From an uncultured Lachnospiraceae bacterium (lineage in GTDB: Bacteria; Bacillota; Clostridia; Lachnospirales; Lachnospiraceae), in the NCBI GenBank assembly GCA_947169935.1, contig CAMVRS010000016.1, positions 1 through 36,107 on the forward strand: a stretch of 36,107 nucleotides of DNA, written 5' to 3'. Below are positions 9,440 to 17,146 of this stretch, piece by piece. The notes under the pieces were generated by a model, which did no database searches, had not been told where the DNA came from, and was given only the letters and a program-made list of their open reading frames with translations. A program made the position numbers and the translations under genes. How positions within the stretch are numbered: position 1 is the stretch's first letter; every line of letters starts with the position of its first letter.

Positions 9440-9477
9440 TTGTTCATTTTATCACAATCTGCGCATTATTGCACCAT

Positions 9478-10413
9478 CTAAATCCCAAAAGGTATACGCA
9501 GCAGCCACAATATAAGCAGATGGACGGGATATACAAAATAGAACAGGTATTTAAGCTGGCGGCCCCTCTCACCGTTATACAGCGAAACCGGGATAATGGC
9601 GGCAGCGGCATATATCTCGCGCTGTGATGAGGCTATAAGGATAATTGTACAGATAACTCCTGCAGTTATCGGGTATTTTCTCAGTCCAAATACCGCACAG
9701 ATCGCTAAAACCCCTATGGCGTTGTAATCGGTCTTCATAAAGTATGCCAGACCTGCAGCGCATGCTATCACCGCTATATCACAGATAGCCAAATACAGCT
9801 GCGGGACCCGCCTGCCGGTATTATGACCGCCCCTGGCAGACTCCATCCCACCCTGCGCAGCCATACTGTCCAGGGCGTGTATAGTTACCAGGCCGATAAA
9901 AAGCGTAAAGAATACGTTCTGCTTTCTCCAGTAAAAAAAGCTGTCATAAAAGGCCAGATCAAAGGGAATCTCGCTGATCAGTGCAAAGAGTCCCAGGCGC
10001 AGCAGATATTTTTTCACATTCTTTGTATGTATATAACCCTCTATCAGAAGAAAGATATAGATAGGGAAGGCTATACGGCCTATATCCCTTAATACTTCAT
10101 AAGCAGTCGTAAAGGGCTCATATTCCCCATGGGCTTTAAAATAGAACTTAAAAAAGGACGCTCCGATATGATCGATGATCATGGTTATAACCGCGATCCA
10201 TTTAAGAACAGCCGCAGAAAAAGGAAGCTTCTTAAGCGGTGGTTCCGTATTATCTTTTTTATCGCCGGAATCTTTATTTTCCCCTGAAAAGGGAGGATGC
10301 CAGGCAGATCTTTGCGGATCCACCTGGCATAAATTATGAAAAAGTTTTGCTGTTAATGTCTTATTCGGTTTCTCAGGACTTTTTATTGTTCTGTCCTTTG
10401 ATGATGTAATCAT
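9478..10413 (-). CDS. TraX-family integral membrane protein with an unusual N-terminal extension
   Basis: The TraX domain begins near residue 66 with LPFSAAVLKWIAVITMIIDHIG and continues with DIGRIAFPIYIFLLIEGYIHT and LFALISEIPFDLAFY. TraX acetylates F-pilin in conjugative plasmids, but chromosomal Firmicutes homologues are of unknown function and may be O-acyltransferases. About eight hydrophobic segments follow. The first 65 residues are charged, low in complexity and unlike the family, and their DNA contains a 34-base palindrome. No ribosome binding site is visible before the ATG at 10413 and no better ATG lies downstream, so the start is uncertain. Its position before the glycan operon suggests a role in modifying the envelope. 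Confidence 0.75.
   Translation of the reverse strand: MITSSKDRTIKSPEKPNKTLTAKLFHNLCQVDPQRSAWHPPFSGENKDSGDKKDNTEPPLKKLPFSAAVLKWIAVITMIIDHIGASFFKFYFKAHGEYEPFTTAYEVLRDIGRIAFPIYIFLLIEGYIHTKNVKKYLLRLGLFALISEIPFDLAFYDSFFYWRKQNVFFTLFIGLVTIHALDSMAAQGGMESARGGHNTGRRVPQLYLAICDIAVIACAAGLAYFMKTDYNAIGVLAICAVFGLRKYPITAGVICTIILIASSQREIYAAAAIIPVSLYNGERGRQLKYLFYFVYPVHLLILWLLRIPFGI
10297..10330. repeat. 34-base interrupted palindrome in the 5' part of the TraX-like gene
   Basis: The arms ATGCCAGG (10297-10304) and CCTGGCAT (10323-10330) are perfect 8-base inverted repeats. Inside them two GATC blocks pair with each other, leaving a six-base loop and a symmetric two-base internal mismatch. The element falls in the part of the gene encoding the atypical N-terminal extension. 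It has no following T-run, so it is unlikely to be a simple terminator. It may be a small dispersed palindrome or an RNA hairpin limiting translation. Confidence 0.55.
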
Positions 10414-10435
10414 ATAATATAAAAATGTATGGAAA

Positions 10436-10465
10436 ATGATATTTAAATAAACTTAAATAAAACAA
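10436..10465 (-). promoter_or_regulatory. Possible promoter for the TraX-like gene
   Basis: On the minus strand TTGTTT (10460-10465) and TATCAT (10436-10441) are separated by 18 bases in a very A/T-rich gap. This would start transcription roughly 20 bases before the ATG at 10413. In such A/T-rich DNA the match could be chance. Confidence 0.35.
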
Positions 10466-10481
10466 TTTATTAACAAAATAT

Positions 10482-10499
10482 GAACATTACAAAATGTTC
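10482..10499 (-). terminator. Weak A/T-rich hairpin after the cyclophilin gene
   Basis: GAACATT and AATGTTC form a perfect 7-base stem with a four-base loop, starting about ten bases after the cyclophilin stop codon. The flank read on the minus strand is ATATTTTGTT. The stem has few G/C pairs, so it may be a leaky terminator. It marks the likely boundary between the hprK-to-cyclophilin operon and the TraX-like gene. Confidence 0.4.
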
Positions 10500-10509
10500 T
10501 TTATTGGTG

Positions 10510-11031
10510 TTAAACTTTCTCCGGTTCGGGGTAATCAACGCCAAAAGTTTCGACCGTTACAGTCTTCATTTTCTGCTCCTGAAGGGGGCGGTCATTATAA
10601 TCGCAGCGTGTTGCTGCGATGGCATTTACAACCTCGATACCCTCTGTAAGCTTGCCGAATGCGGCATATTCACCGTCCAGATGGGGTGAAGTCTTGTGCA
10701 TGATAAAGAACTGGCTGCCGGCAGAATCAGGATTCATTGCACGGGCCATGGAAAGTACGCCGGGAGTATGCTTTAAGTCATTCTTAAAACCGTTGTGGGC
10801 GAACTCTCCCTTTATGCTGTATCCGGGGCCACCCATGCCTGTACCGTTGGGATCGCCGCCCTGCAGCATAAAGCCTTCGATCACACGGTGAAAGATCAGG
10901 CCGTCATAAAAGCCCTTCTTTACAAGACTTATAAAATTGTTTACCGTATTGGGAGCGATCTCGGGATAAAGCTCTGCCTTCATAACGCTTCCGTCTTCCA
11001 TTGTTATTGTTACTATAGGATTCTGTGCCAT
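10510..11031 (-). CDS. Peptidyl-prolyl cis-trans isomerase, cyclophilin type
   Basis: This 173-residue single-domain cyclophilin catalyses cis/trans isomerisation of Xaa-Pro bonds and helps protein folding. The diagnostic motifs are FYDGLIFHRVIEGFMLQGGDP (catalytic Arg in FHRV), GSQFFIMHK and the HLDGEYAAFGKL loop containing the ligand-binding region. It has no signal peptide, so it is cytoplasmic. An AAGGAG site lies nine bases before the ATG. It follows the HPr-like gene by 20 bases and probably shares its transcript, with a weak hairpin after its stop. The C-terminal tail DYPEPEKV is short and charged. Confidence 0.96.
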   Translation of the reverse strand: MAQNPIVTITMEDGSVMKAELYPEIAPNTVNNFISLVKKGFYDGLIFHRVIEGFMLQGGDPNGTGMGGPGYSIKGEFAHNGFKNDLKHTPGVLSMARAMNPDSAGSQFFIMHKTSPHLDGEYAAFGKLTEGIEVVNAIAATRCDYNDRPLQEQKMKTVTVETFGVDYPEPEKV

Positions 11032-11051
11032 GGTTTTTTTCTCCTTTTTAG

Positions 11052-11306
11052 TTATTCTGCGGCTGAGAGAACCTTCTCTATCTCCTCGATAGCGTCTTCC
11101 TCATCAGCACCCTCTGCGATTACCATCACGTCTTCTCCGCAGCCTACTGCCATATTCATCATACCCATAATGCTCTTCATATTTACCCTGCGTTCTCCGT
11201 CTTTAAGGTAAACACGGCTTTCATACTTGCAGGCGGTCTGCACCAGCAGACTCACCACATCTGCATTTATGCCCTCTTTCAAGGCAACCGTAACTGTCTT
11301 TTCCAT
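11052..11306 (-). CDS. HPr/Crh-like protein lacking the phosphotransfer histidine
   Basis: The 84-residue product has the full HPr fold length. In standard HPr the active site reads GIHARPA, with His15 phosphorylated by enzyme I and Arg17 assisting. Here the same place reads GINADVV (residues 12-18), so His15 is Asn and Arg17 is Asp. The regulatory site VNMKSIMG is intact, with Ser45 equivalent to Ser46 of HPr, the target of HPr kinase. The protein therefore cannot act in PTS phosphotransfer by the usual mechanism but could still be seryl-phosphorylated and bind CcpA, as Crh does in Bacillus. Its place after whiA matches that of crh. An AAGGAGG site precedes the ATG. Confidence 0.9.
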   Translation of the reverse strand: MEKTVTVALKEGINADVVSLLVQTACKYESRVYLKDGERRVNMKSIMGMMNMAVGCGEDVMVIAEGADEEDAIEEIEKVLSAAE

Positions 11307-11343
11307 AGTTTCCTCCTTAAATTACTTCTTAACGATCCTGCAG

Positions 11344-12240
11344 CTACTGTCCTTCCGGGCGAAGCGCAGGGTTTTTCCTTAACTCCTCAGCCAGCTCCTG
11401 CAGTTTCCTCAACCGGTGGTTAATACCGGATTTACCTACAGGCGGCTGCAGCATCTCACCAAGTTCCTTCAAATTGAGTTCCGGATACTCCAGTCTCAGT
11501 TCAGCTATCTGCTTAAGCTTTTCCGGCAGACGTCCCAGGCCTATCTCCTGTTTTAAGAAAACGATATCCTCTACCTGTCTTGCCGACGCCGCCAGGCTCT
11601 TGTTTATATTGGCGGTATCACAGTTTACGCGGCGGTTCACATCGCTGCGCAAGCCCTTCTCTATCCTGAGATTCTCAAGATCCATCATGCAGAGATGAGC
11701 TCCTGTGATATTAAGGAACTCGGCTATGGCCTCACTTTCCTTAAAATACACCACATAGTGCCCCTTGCGTTTCATACTTCTGGCTTTTATATCATCTGAC
11801 TCAAGAAGCCCTATCAGCTGCTGTGCCTGAGCTTCGCTCACACAGACCATTTCCAGATGATAGCCCTTGGCGGGATCGCTCATGGATCCTCCGGCCAGAA
11901 AAAAACCGCGCAGAAAAGATCGCCTGCAGCAGCTTTGCTTAAGGATTATCCCGGATACCACGCCATCCTTCATCTCCGGATAATGCACGGAACCCAGTAT
12001 CTCTTCAGCAGTATCTTCAGGCAGTCCCCTGCTCTCGTCATACTGTTCTATGTTATATGTTTTTTTGAGTAATGTAAAGAGCTTTTTTTTGAAGGAGTCC
12101 GAATCGCCCGTAAATACAAGCCTTCCGTCGCTTACATTCCCCGAAGCAGCGATAAATGCTGCTGTTTCGGCTATGCCGCAATGTCTGGAAGCCGGAACGA
12201 TGCCTGCCATCTCATCTTTGACTTTAGAAGAAAAAGACAT
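11344..12240 (-). CDS. whiA: DNA-binding protein WhiA
   Basis: This 298-residue protein has the WhiA layout: an N-terminal homing-endonuclease-like (LAGLIDADG-related) domain, including SCCRRSFLRGFFLAGGSMSDP near 103-123, and a C-terminal helix-turn-helix with RLEYPELNLKELGEML followed by VGKSGINHRLRKL near 248-281. WhiA is a conserved Gram-positive chromosome-associated factor linked to cell division and, in actinomycetes, sporulation; the LAGLIDADG part is non-catalytic in the family. It begins 9 bases after rapZ with a GAGG site eight bases before the ATG. The HPr-like gene follows, as in B. subtilis whiA-crh. The yvcK gene that often lies between rapZ and whiA is absent here. Confidence 0.96.
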   Translation of the reverse strand: MSFSSKVKDEMAGIVPASRHCGIAETAAFIAASGNVSDGRLVFTGDSDSFKKKLFTLLKKTYNIEQYDESRGLPEDTAEEILGSVHYPEMKDGVVSGIILKQSCCRRSFLRGFFLAGGSMSDPAKGYHLEMVCVSEAQAQQLIGLLESDDIKARSMKRKGHYVVYFKESEAIAEFLNITGAHLCMMDLENLRIEKGLRSDVNRRVNCDTANINKSLAASARQVEDIVFLKQEIGLGRLPEKLKQIAELRLEYPELNLKELGEMLQPPVGKSGINHRLRKLQELAEELRKNPALRPEGQ

Positions 12241-12249
12241 GGTGGCGCC

Positions 12250-13107
12250 TCAGAGCTTCTCATCACGATGAGTGATGGTTATTCCGTATTTTCCCTGTTT
12301 TTTAAGCCTTTCATAGATCTCACCGGCCAGGGTCACGCTCCTGTGCTTCCCTCCGGTGCAGCCTATGCCTATGACCAGCTGATGTTTGCCTTCCTTGACA
12401 TAATTGGGGATAAGGAAGTGCAGCATATCGCTCACTTTCTCAAGAAATTCCCCCGCCTCGGGAAAGCTCATGACATAATCATGCACAGGCGCATCATTTC
12501 CCGTCATCAGCTTAAGCTCGTCAATATAAAAAGGATTGGGCAGGAAACGGACATCAAATACCAGATCCGCATCCGCAGGTATGCCATACTTAAAACCAAA
12601 GGACACCACCCTTATTATCAGATTAGCGTATTCCCCGTCCTGCAAAAAGATCTTATCCAGCTCTTCTTTAAGCACTCTTGTCAGAAGATTCGAAGTGTCA
12701 AAGATATAATCCGCGGTATTCTTGACATTCTTTAAGATCTCCCTCTCGCGTTTTATCCCTTCCTCCAGACTTCCGTTGCCGGCTACGGGGTGAACACGAC
12801 GGGTCTCCTTGTAACGTTTTATCAATACCTTATCATCGGCATCCATAAAGATTATCTCAAAAGGATAATCCTTTCTCCTGAGAGCAAGAAGAGTGCGCTC
12901 AGCTTCATCAAAATCCTGATCCGCACGTACATCAAGGCCCAGGGCAACCTTTGAAACTTCACTGCCCGGACCTGAAAAAAGCTCTATGAACTTGTCTATA
13001 AGGGGTACGGGCATATTGTCGACACAGTAGAATCCCATGTCTTCCAGCATCTTCATAGCCGTCTGCTTACCGGCGCCGCTCATGCCCGTGACAATGACAA
13101 AACGCAT
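12250..13107 (-). CDS. rapZ: RapZ/YvcJ nucleotide-binding protein
   Basis: The 285-residue protein starts MRFVIVTGMSGAGKQT, with a P-loop at residues 8-16, and ends in the RapZ C-terminal domain with IGIGCTGGKHRSVTLAGEIYERL. A Walker B-like IIFMDADD and the conserved RRVHPV segment complete the match. The family binds ATP/GTP and hydrolyses them; in E. coli RapZ guides RNase E to a small RNA, while in Firmicutes YvcJ is linked to competence and its exact job is unsettled. A GGAGG site precedes the ATG. It lies in the hprK-murB-rapZ-whiA neighbourhood typical of Clostridia. Confidence 0.96.
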   Translation of the reverse strand: MRFVIVTGMSGAGKQTAMKMLEDMGFYCVDNMPVPLIDKFIELFSGPGSEVSKVALGLDVRADQDFDEAERTLLALRRKDYPFEIIFMDADDKVLIKRYKETRRVHPVAGNGSLEEGIKREREILKNVKNTADYIFDTSNLLTRVLKEELDKIFLQDGEYANLIIRVVSFGFKYGIPADADLVFDVRFLPNPFYIDELKLMTGNDAPVHDYVMSFPEAGEFLEKVSDMLHFLIPNYVKEGKHQLVIGIGCTGGKHRSVTLAGEIYERLKKQGKYGITITHRDEKL

Positions 13108-13119
13108 ACGTTTCCTCCG

Positions 13120-14211
13120 CTATAAGGTCAGGTCTCTTATTCCCGGTATACGGCGCACCAGCCATACCGGAAAATAACAGACAAGATATACTATGGCGCT
13201 CCATAACAAAGCTGCTGTGATCTTTCCAAGACCATCGGGTTCGCCGCAGACCTGAATCCTGATCTTTTCTATAAATTCTATTCTGCCATCCAGGAAAAAG
13301 CCATGGAGCAGAAAGATACCCAGAGAGCAGCCTCCGAAGGATCCGATGATACGCTCCCAGGGCTTGTGCTCCCTGCGGCGGAATAACGCTTTGGCCGTTA
13401 CAAAGAGAGTAACACAATGAAGCATTGTAACACTGCCGTGATACTCCGGATACATTATATAATCACCCATTGAAACTCCCTTATTCGAAAGTATATAGGT
13501 ATTATAAGCAAGCCAGAGCAGATCCACCGGCACCAGTATCAGAGAAAGCTTCTTACAACGGTCAACACTCAATCTGTGGTGGAAGAAATAGCCCATCACA
13601 GGATAGATAAATATGACCTCCATTATCCATTCCAGCTTGGTATTAGGGTTTAGCTCGTAACGCCCCATAAGAACATAGATATCAAAAAGAGGCAGTATGG
13701 ATGAGAGCACAAATACCGCTATAATGAGGTAGATGAAATCCTCATCACGCATATTCTTGACCATTGGCCTCATAAAAGGCAGACATACCAGAAATCCCAG
13801 TGTAGCATACAGATACCAGAACTGGGTGATACGGTCACGGGCATAAAGATCGGGGATAAAACGGGTAAGATCGAAATTATCCCTCCCTGCCTTGCAATCC
13901 GCAAGATAATACAGAAACGAAAATACCACAATGATAATTATCATTCGCAGGATACGCTTACGCCATACCGTCTTAATAGCCTCATGCATATCCAGAAGGA
14001 TCGCACCGCTTATCATAAGACAGAGCCAGAGCGGAAACCGGACTATCTGGGATACAAAAAGACTCAGATAATAGGGCAGTGTACCCATCTGAAGATCGAT
14101 ATAGGCATTAACCCCGTCCGAATACGAGAATATAAGAAAAAATATGGCTATTACATAGAGTATATCAAAGTAAAGCTCTCTTTTTCTTCTTGGTCTGCGT
14201 AGATCACTCAT
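13120..14211 (-). CDS. Acyltransferase-3-like integral membrane protein
   Basis: From the ATG at 14211 the product is 363 residues with about ten hydrophobic segments and a basic N-terminus, MSDLRRPRRKRELYFDILYV. Arrangement, length and the ending GIFLLHGFFLDG resemble acyltransferase family 3 (OatA/WecH-type), which O-acylate sugars at the membrane. The family's conserved His about 14 residues after the first-helix Asp seems replaced by Tyr in FSYSDG, so catalysis is doubtful. The open frame can be extended three codons to a TTG, but the ATG overlaps the murB stop within ATGAGTGA and is preferred. It is inserted between murB and rapZ, which are normally neighbours. Confidence 0.7.
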   Translation of the reverse strand: MSDLRRPRRKRELYFDILYVIAIFFLIFSYSDGVNAYIDLQMGTLPYYLSLFVSQIVRFPLWLCLMISGAILLDMHEAIKTVWRKRILRMIIIIVVFSFLYYLADCKAGRDNFDLTRFIPDLYARDRITQFWYLYATLGFLVCLPFMRPMVKNMRDEDFIYLIIAVFVLSSILPLFDIYVLMGRYELNPNTKLEWIMEVIFIYPVMGYFFHHRLSVDRCKKLSLILVPVDLLWLAYNTYILSNKGVSMGDYIMYPEYHGSVTMLHCVTLFVTAKALFRRREHKPWERIIGSFGGCSLGIFLLHGFFLDGRIEFIEKIRIQVCGEPDGLGKITAALLWSAIVYLVCYFPVWLVRRIPGIRDLTL

Positions 14212-15133
14212 TCTCTTCAAAAACTCCCAGAAGTATTACCTCCGGTTCAAGCATCACATCAAAGTTCTGCCTGACCTTTTCCTGAACCCTGCGCATAAGA
14301 CTGTATATATCCGATGCGCTGGCATTTCCTTTATTGATCACAAAACCTGCATGTTTCTCGGATACACAGGCTCCGCCGATACTCATACCCTTACAGCCGG
14401 AATCGGCTATAAGCTTGCCCGCATAATAACCCTCGGGCCTTTTAAATGTGGATCCGGCACTGGGATACTCAAGCGGCTGCTTCTCCCTGCGCTGGTGGTT
14501 AAGCTCCGCAGACTTTGCAAGGATCTGCTCCTTCTCCCCGCAGGCCAGAGTCATCTCCGCCCTGAGGGCTACTCCCCGCTGCTGCTTAAGCACACTGCTG
14601 CGGTAGCCGAATCGCATCATCTCATTATCCAGAGTCGTCTCTCCGCTGCCCGGGAAATATATCCGGGCCTTACTGACAATGTCCTTCATCTCTCCGCCAT
14701 AAGCACCCGCGTTCATACTGAGCGCTCCGCCCAGGCTTCCGGGTATACCCGAAGCAAACTCCATGCCTGAAAGCGAATGTTCTGCCGCAAAAGCCGCTAT
14801 GCGCGATAAGGGAGCAGCGCTTCCGGCGCTGATCACATTGTCCTTTAAGGATATCTGCTCAAAGCCCTTACCCAGGCGTATCATTATTCCGTCATAACCG
14901 CTGTCACTCACCAGCAGGTTGCTGCCGTTTCCAAGCAAAAACCAGGGCAGCTCCTCTTTTTCCAGTAAGGACATCAATGCACTGAAGCATTCCTCATCAT
15001 CCACAGTAACAAGGTAACGGGCCGCTCCGCCGGCACGAAAAGTACAGTGCCTGCTCATCGGCTCATTCTCCAGCACATTTCCCTGCCCGGTGATCTGCTC
15101 TAATTTCTCTGACAATAATGCTCCGGTATCCAT
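14204..15133 (-). CDS. murB: UDP-N-acetylenolpyruvoylglucosamine reductase (MurB)
   Basis: MurB reduces UDP-GlcNAc-enolpyruvate to UDP-MurNAc with NADPH and FAD, the second committed step of peptidoglycan synthesis, in the cytoplasm. At 309 residues it has the FAD-binding blocks LLGNGSNLLVSDSGYDG (67-82) and ASGIPGSLGGALSMNAGAYGG (127-147), the YRSS segment at 177-180, and the catalytic Ser228 in PSAGSTFKRP. The shorter loop arrangement fits type II MurB of Gram-positives. The SD before its ATG is weak, and the start lies 11 bases after glucokinase. It overlaps the following gene by eight bases. Confidence 0.97.
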   Translation of the reverse strand: MDTGALLSEKLEQITGQGNVLENEPMSRHCTFRAGGAARYLVTVDDEECFSALMSLLEKEELPWFLLGNGSNLLVSDSGYDGIMIRLGKGFEQISLKDNVISAGSAAPLSRIAAFAAEHSLSGMEFASGIPGSLGGALSMNAGAYGGEMKDIVSKARIYFPGSGETTLDNEMMRFGYRSSVLKQQRGVALRAEMTLACGEKEQILAKSAELNHQRREKQPLEYPSAGSTFKRPEGYYAGKLIADSGCKGMSIGGACVSEKHAGFVINKGNASASDIYSLMRRVQEKVRQNFDVMLEPEVILLGVFEENE

Positions 15134-15144
15134 TTTTATTTCAA

Positions 15145-16092
15145 TTAAAACTCTTTATCCAGCATTAATTTTGCAGCGCCATAGATACCGGCATCATTTC
15201 CCAGGGTAGCCAGAGCAAATTTCACACCCCTGCTGCCGTGGAATACGTATTTGTTATATTCATCTTTAATATATTCGAAAAGTACTTCTCCTGCTTTGGA
15301 TACGCCGCCGCCAATAACAAAAATCTCGGGATTGACCACGCAGGCAATTGCTGCAAGACCCTTGCCAAGGTAATGACCGAACTGGACAGCGATCTCCTTT
15401 GCCAGTTCATCGCCGGCCTTTACCGCATCAAATACAGCCTTTGCCGAAAGATCGCCGTTACGCAGGGATGAAGGCTTATTATCCTTCGCCAGTCTTCTCT
15501 TTGCCAGTCTGGATACGCCCGTTGCGGATGCATACTGCTCCAGGCAGCCATGATTTCCGCAGCCGCAGGCATCAGGCTCATCATCCACAATATGGATATG
15601 ACCTATCTCTCCGCCGGCTCCGGTAGCCCCGGTGAGTATTTTTCCTTCAACGATGATGCCGCCGCCGACGCCTGTTCCCAGAGTCACTGCCACCAGATTC
15701 TTATATCCTACGCCGCCGCCCTTCCACATTTCACCAAGGGCTGCAACATTTGCATCATTTCCGGCTTCTACAGGTATGCCCTCCAGCAGTTTTGAAAGCT
15801 CCTCTTTGACGGAGAACTCTCCCCAGCCAAGATTTGCAGCCTTATAAATGACGCCGTTTCCGTCAACGGGTCCGGGCACGCCTATACCTACGCCTACCAC
15901 ATCATTCTTTTCGATGCCTTTTTCCGCCATCTTCTTTTTGATGGCTTCAGCGATATCAGGCAGTATCTTACTGCCGTTATCTTCTTTCCTGGTCTTTATC
16001 TCCCATTTATCGGAAACATTTCCTTCTGTATCAAAGAGGCCCATCTTTACGGTGGTGCCGCCCAGATCTACTCCGAAGATTACTTTTGACAT
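15145..16092 (-). CDS. glk: ROK-family glucokinase
   Basis: This 315-residue protein is an ROK kinase, phosphorylating glucose to glucose-6-phosphate with ATP in the cytoplasm. It shows the phosphate-binding DLGGTTVKMG at 9-18, the GNDANVAALGE substrate motif with catalytic Asp113, GTGVGGGII at 139-147, and the ROK zinc site formed by a His near 165-167 and Cys176, Cys178 and Cys183 in CGCGNHGCLEQ. It has no helix-turn-helix, so it is an enzyme and not a ROK repressor. A GGAGG site precedes the ATG. Its position between hprK and murB links sugar phosphorylation to the HPr kinase sensor. Exact sugar preference is not visible. Confidence 0.93.
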   Translation of the reverse strand: MSKVIFGVDLGGTTVKMGLFDTEGNVSDKWEIKTRKEDNGSKILPDIAEAIKKKMAEKGIEKNDVVGVGIGVPGPVDGNGVIYKAANLGWGEFSVKEELSKLLEGIPVEAGNDANVAALGEMWKGGGVGYKNLVAVTLGTGVGGGIIVEGKILTGATGAGGEIGHIHIVDDEPDACGCGNHGCLEQYASATGVSRLAKRRLAKDNKPSSLRNGDLSAKAVFDAVKAGDELAKEIAVQFGHYLGKGLAAIACVVNPEIFVIGGGVSKAGEVLFEYIKDEYNKYVFHGSRGVKFALATLGNDAGIYGAAKLMLDKEF

Positions 16093-16113
16093 AACCGGTC
16101 TCCCTCCTGTATA

Positions 16114-16140
16114 AGATCCTTCGCTTCGCTCAGGATGACA
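16114..16140. repeat. Dispersed-repeat-like intergenic element containing GCGAAGC
   Basis: Between the hprK stop and the glucokinase ribosome binding site the minus strand reads TCATCCTGAGCGAAGCGAAG and continues GATCT. Short arms ATCCT (16116-16120) and AGGAT (16132-16136) pair, and the loop contains GCGAAGC (16123-16129), a heptamer known to form an unusually stable mini-hairpin as single-stranded DNA. I recognise this string as a short intergenic repeat common in many bacterial genomes; its function is, to my knowledge, unestablished. Only one copy is in this window. Confidence 0.7.
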
Positions 16141-16145
16141 TTGAC

Positions 16146-17081
16146 TTACTGTAATTTATCCCTGTTCTCAAGAGCAGCCTGCATGCGTTTGTAAAGCTCC
16201 TGGGGTGCATTGTAGCCCATCTTCTTAAGACGGTAGTTAACGGCTGCAGATTCGCAGATCAGCGCGGTATTACGTCCGGGACGGATGGGGATATTATGGC
16301 AGACTACCTTATTGCCCAGATATTCGGTATACTCTTCTTCCATGCCCACGCGGTCGTAATCCTGATCCTTTGACCACTCGGAAAGGCGTATAACCAGGTT
16401 GATCTCCTGATCTTCCTTTACGCTCTGCACGCCAAAGAGCATCTTTACATCAACTATGCCTATGCCTCGTATCTCTATGAAATGCTTGGTCACGGCGGGC
16501 GCCGTTCCTATCAGGGTTTCCTCGGAAACCTTGCGGATCTCCACCACGTCATCCGTTACCAGACGGTGTCCGCGCTTGATAAGCTCCAGAGCACATTCGC
16601 TCTTACCTATACCGCTCTCACCGGTGATCAGCACGCCCTCACCGAAGATATCCACCAGCACGCCGTGTACTGTCATGCAGGGAGCCAGCTTGGCATTGAG
16701 CCATCTGATAACCTCAGCCATGAAAACAGAGGTGCCCTTTGATGTAGAAAGCAGAGCCACGCCGTTCTTTATCGCTATCTCCTTGAACAGCGGATCCGGC
16801 TGCAGATCCCTGCAGAAAACGAAAGCGGGAGTGGATTTGGAGAGCACCTTGTCGTAGATCTCCCTCTTATCCTCTTCCTTCATCTGTTCCATATATGAAT
16901 ACTCGACAAAACCCACTATCTGCAGACGGGTAGCATCGTAATGCTCGAGGTAGCCTGCCAGCTGTATAGCCGGGCGGTTGATATCCGGCTGGGTTATGCG
17001 TATATTGCTGATATCTATCTCATCAGTAAGATTAGTGAGTTTCTGCTTGTCGATGAGACGCTGCAGACTGATACTTGCCAT
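16146..17081 (-). CDS. hprK: HPr kinase/phosphorylase
   Basis: HprK phosphorylates HPr (and Crh) on Ser46 and can reverse the reaction, setting carbon catabolite repression through CcpA. The 311-residue product has the catalytic-region His139 in VHGVLVDIFG, the P-loop GESGIGKS at 154-161, the TDDVVEI metal/HPr-contact segment, and the family signature EIRGIGIVDVKMLFG. The open frame extends eight codons upstream to a GTG, but AAGGAGG eight bases before the ATG at 17081 decides the start. A consensus promoter lies just upstream, making hprK the first gene of its operon. Its likely target, the Ser-only HPr-like protein, is encoded further down the same run. Confidence 0.97.
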   Translation of the reverse strand: MASISLQRLIDKQKLTNLTDEIDISNIRITQPDINRPAIQLAGYLEHYDATRLQIVGFVEYSYMEQMKEEDKREIYDKVLSKSTPAFVFCRDLQPDPLFKEIAIKNGVALLSTSKGTSVFMAEVIRWLNAKLAPCMTVHGVLVDIFGEGVLITGESGIGKSECALELIKRGHRLVTDDVVEIRKVSEETLIGTAPAVTKHFIEIRGIGIVDVKMLFGVQSVKEDQEINLVIRLSEWSKDQDYDRVGMEEEYTEYLGNKVVCHNIPIRPGRNTALICESAAVNYRLKKMGYNAPQELYKRMQAALENRDKLQ

Positions 17082-17116
17082 AGGGTGATCCTCCTTTTTG
17101 AACACATTTGGGGTAT

Positions 17117-17145
17117 ATTATACTTCTATTTTGAACTATTTACAA
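17117..17145 (-). promoter_or_regulatory. Sigma-A-type promoter of the hprK operon
   Basis: On the minus strand TTGTAA (17140-17145) and a perfect TATAAT (17117-17122) are exactly 17 bases apart. Transcription would begin near 17110, about 30 bases before the hprK ATG. The -35 box directly follows the T-run of the upstream terminator. Confidence 0.75.
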
Positions 17146-17146
17146 C

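Noticed and set aside
9446..9474. Possible promoter GTGCAA-17-TAAAAT before the GT4 gene
   Set aside because: The -35 box is poor and the start would fall on the ATG itself, requiring a leaderless message. I treat it as chance.
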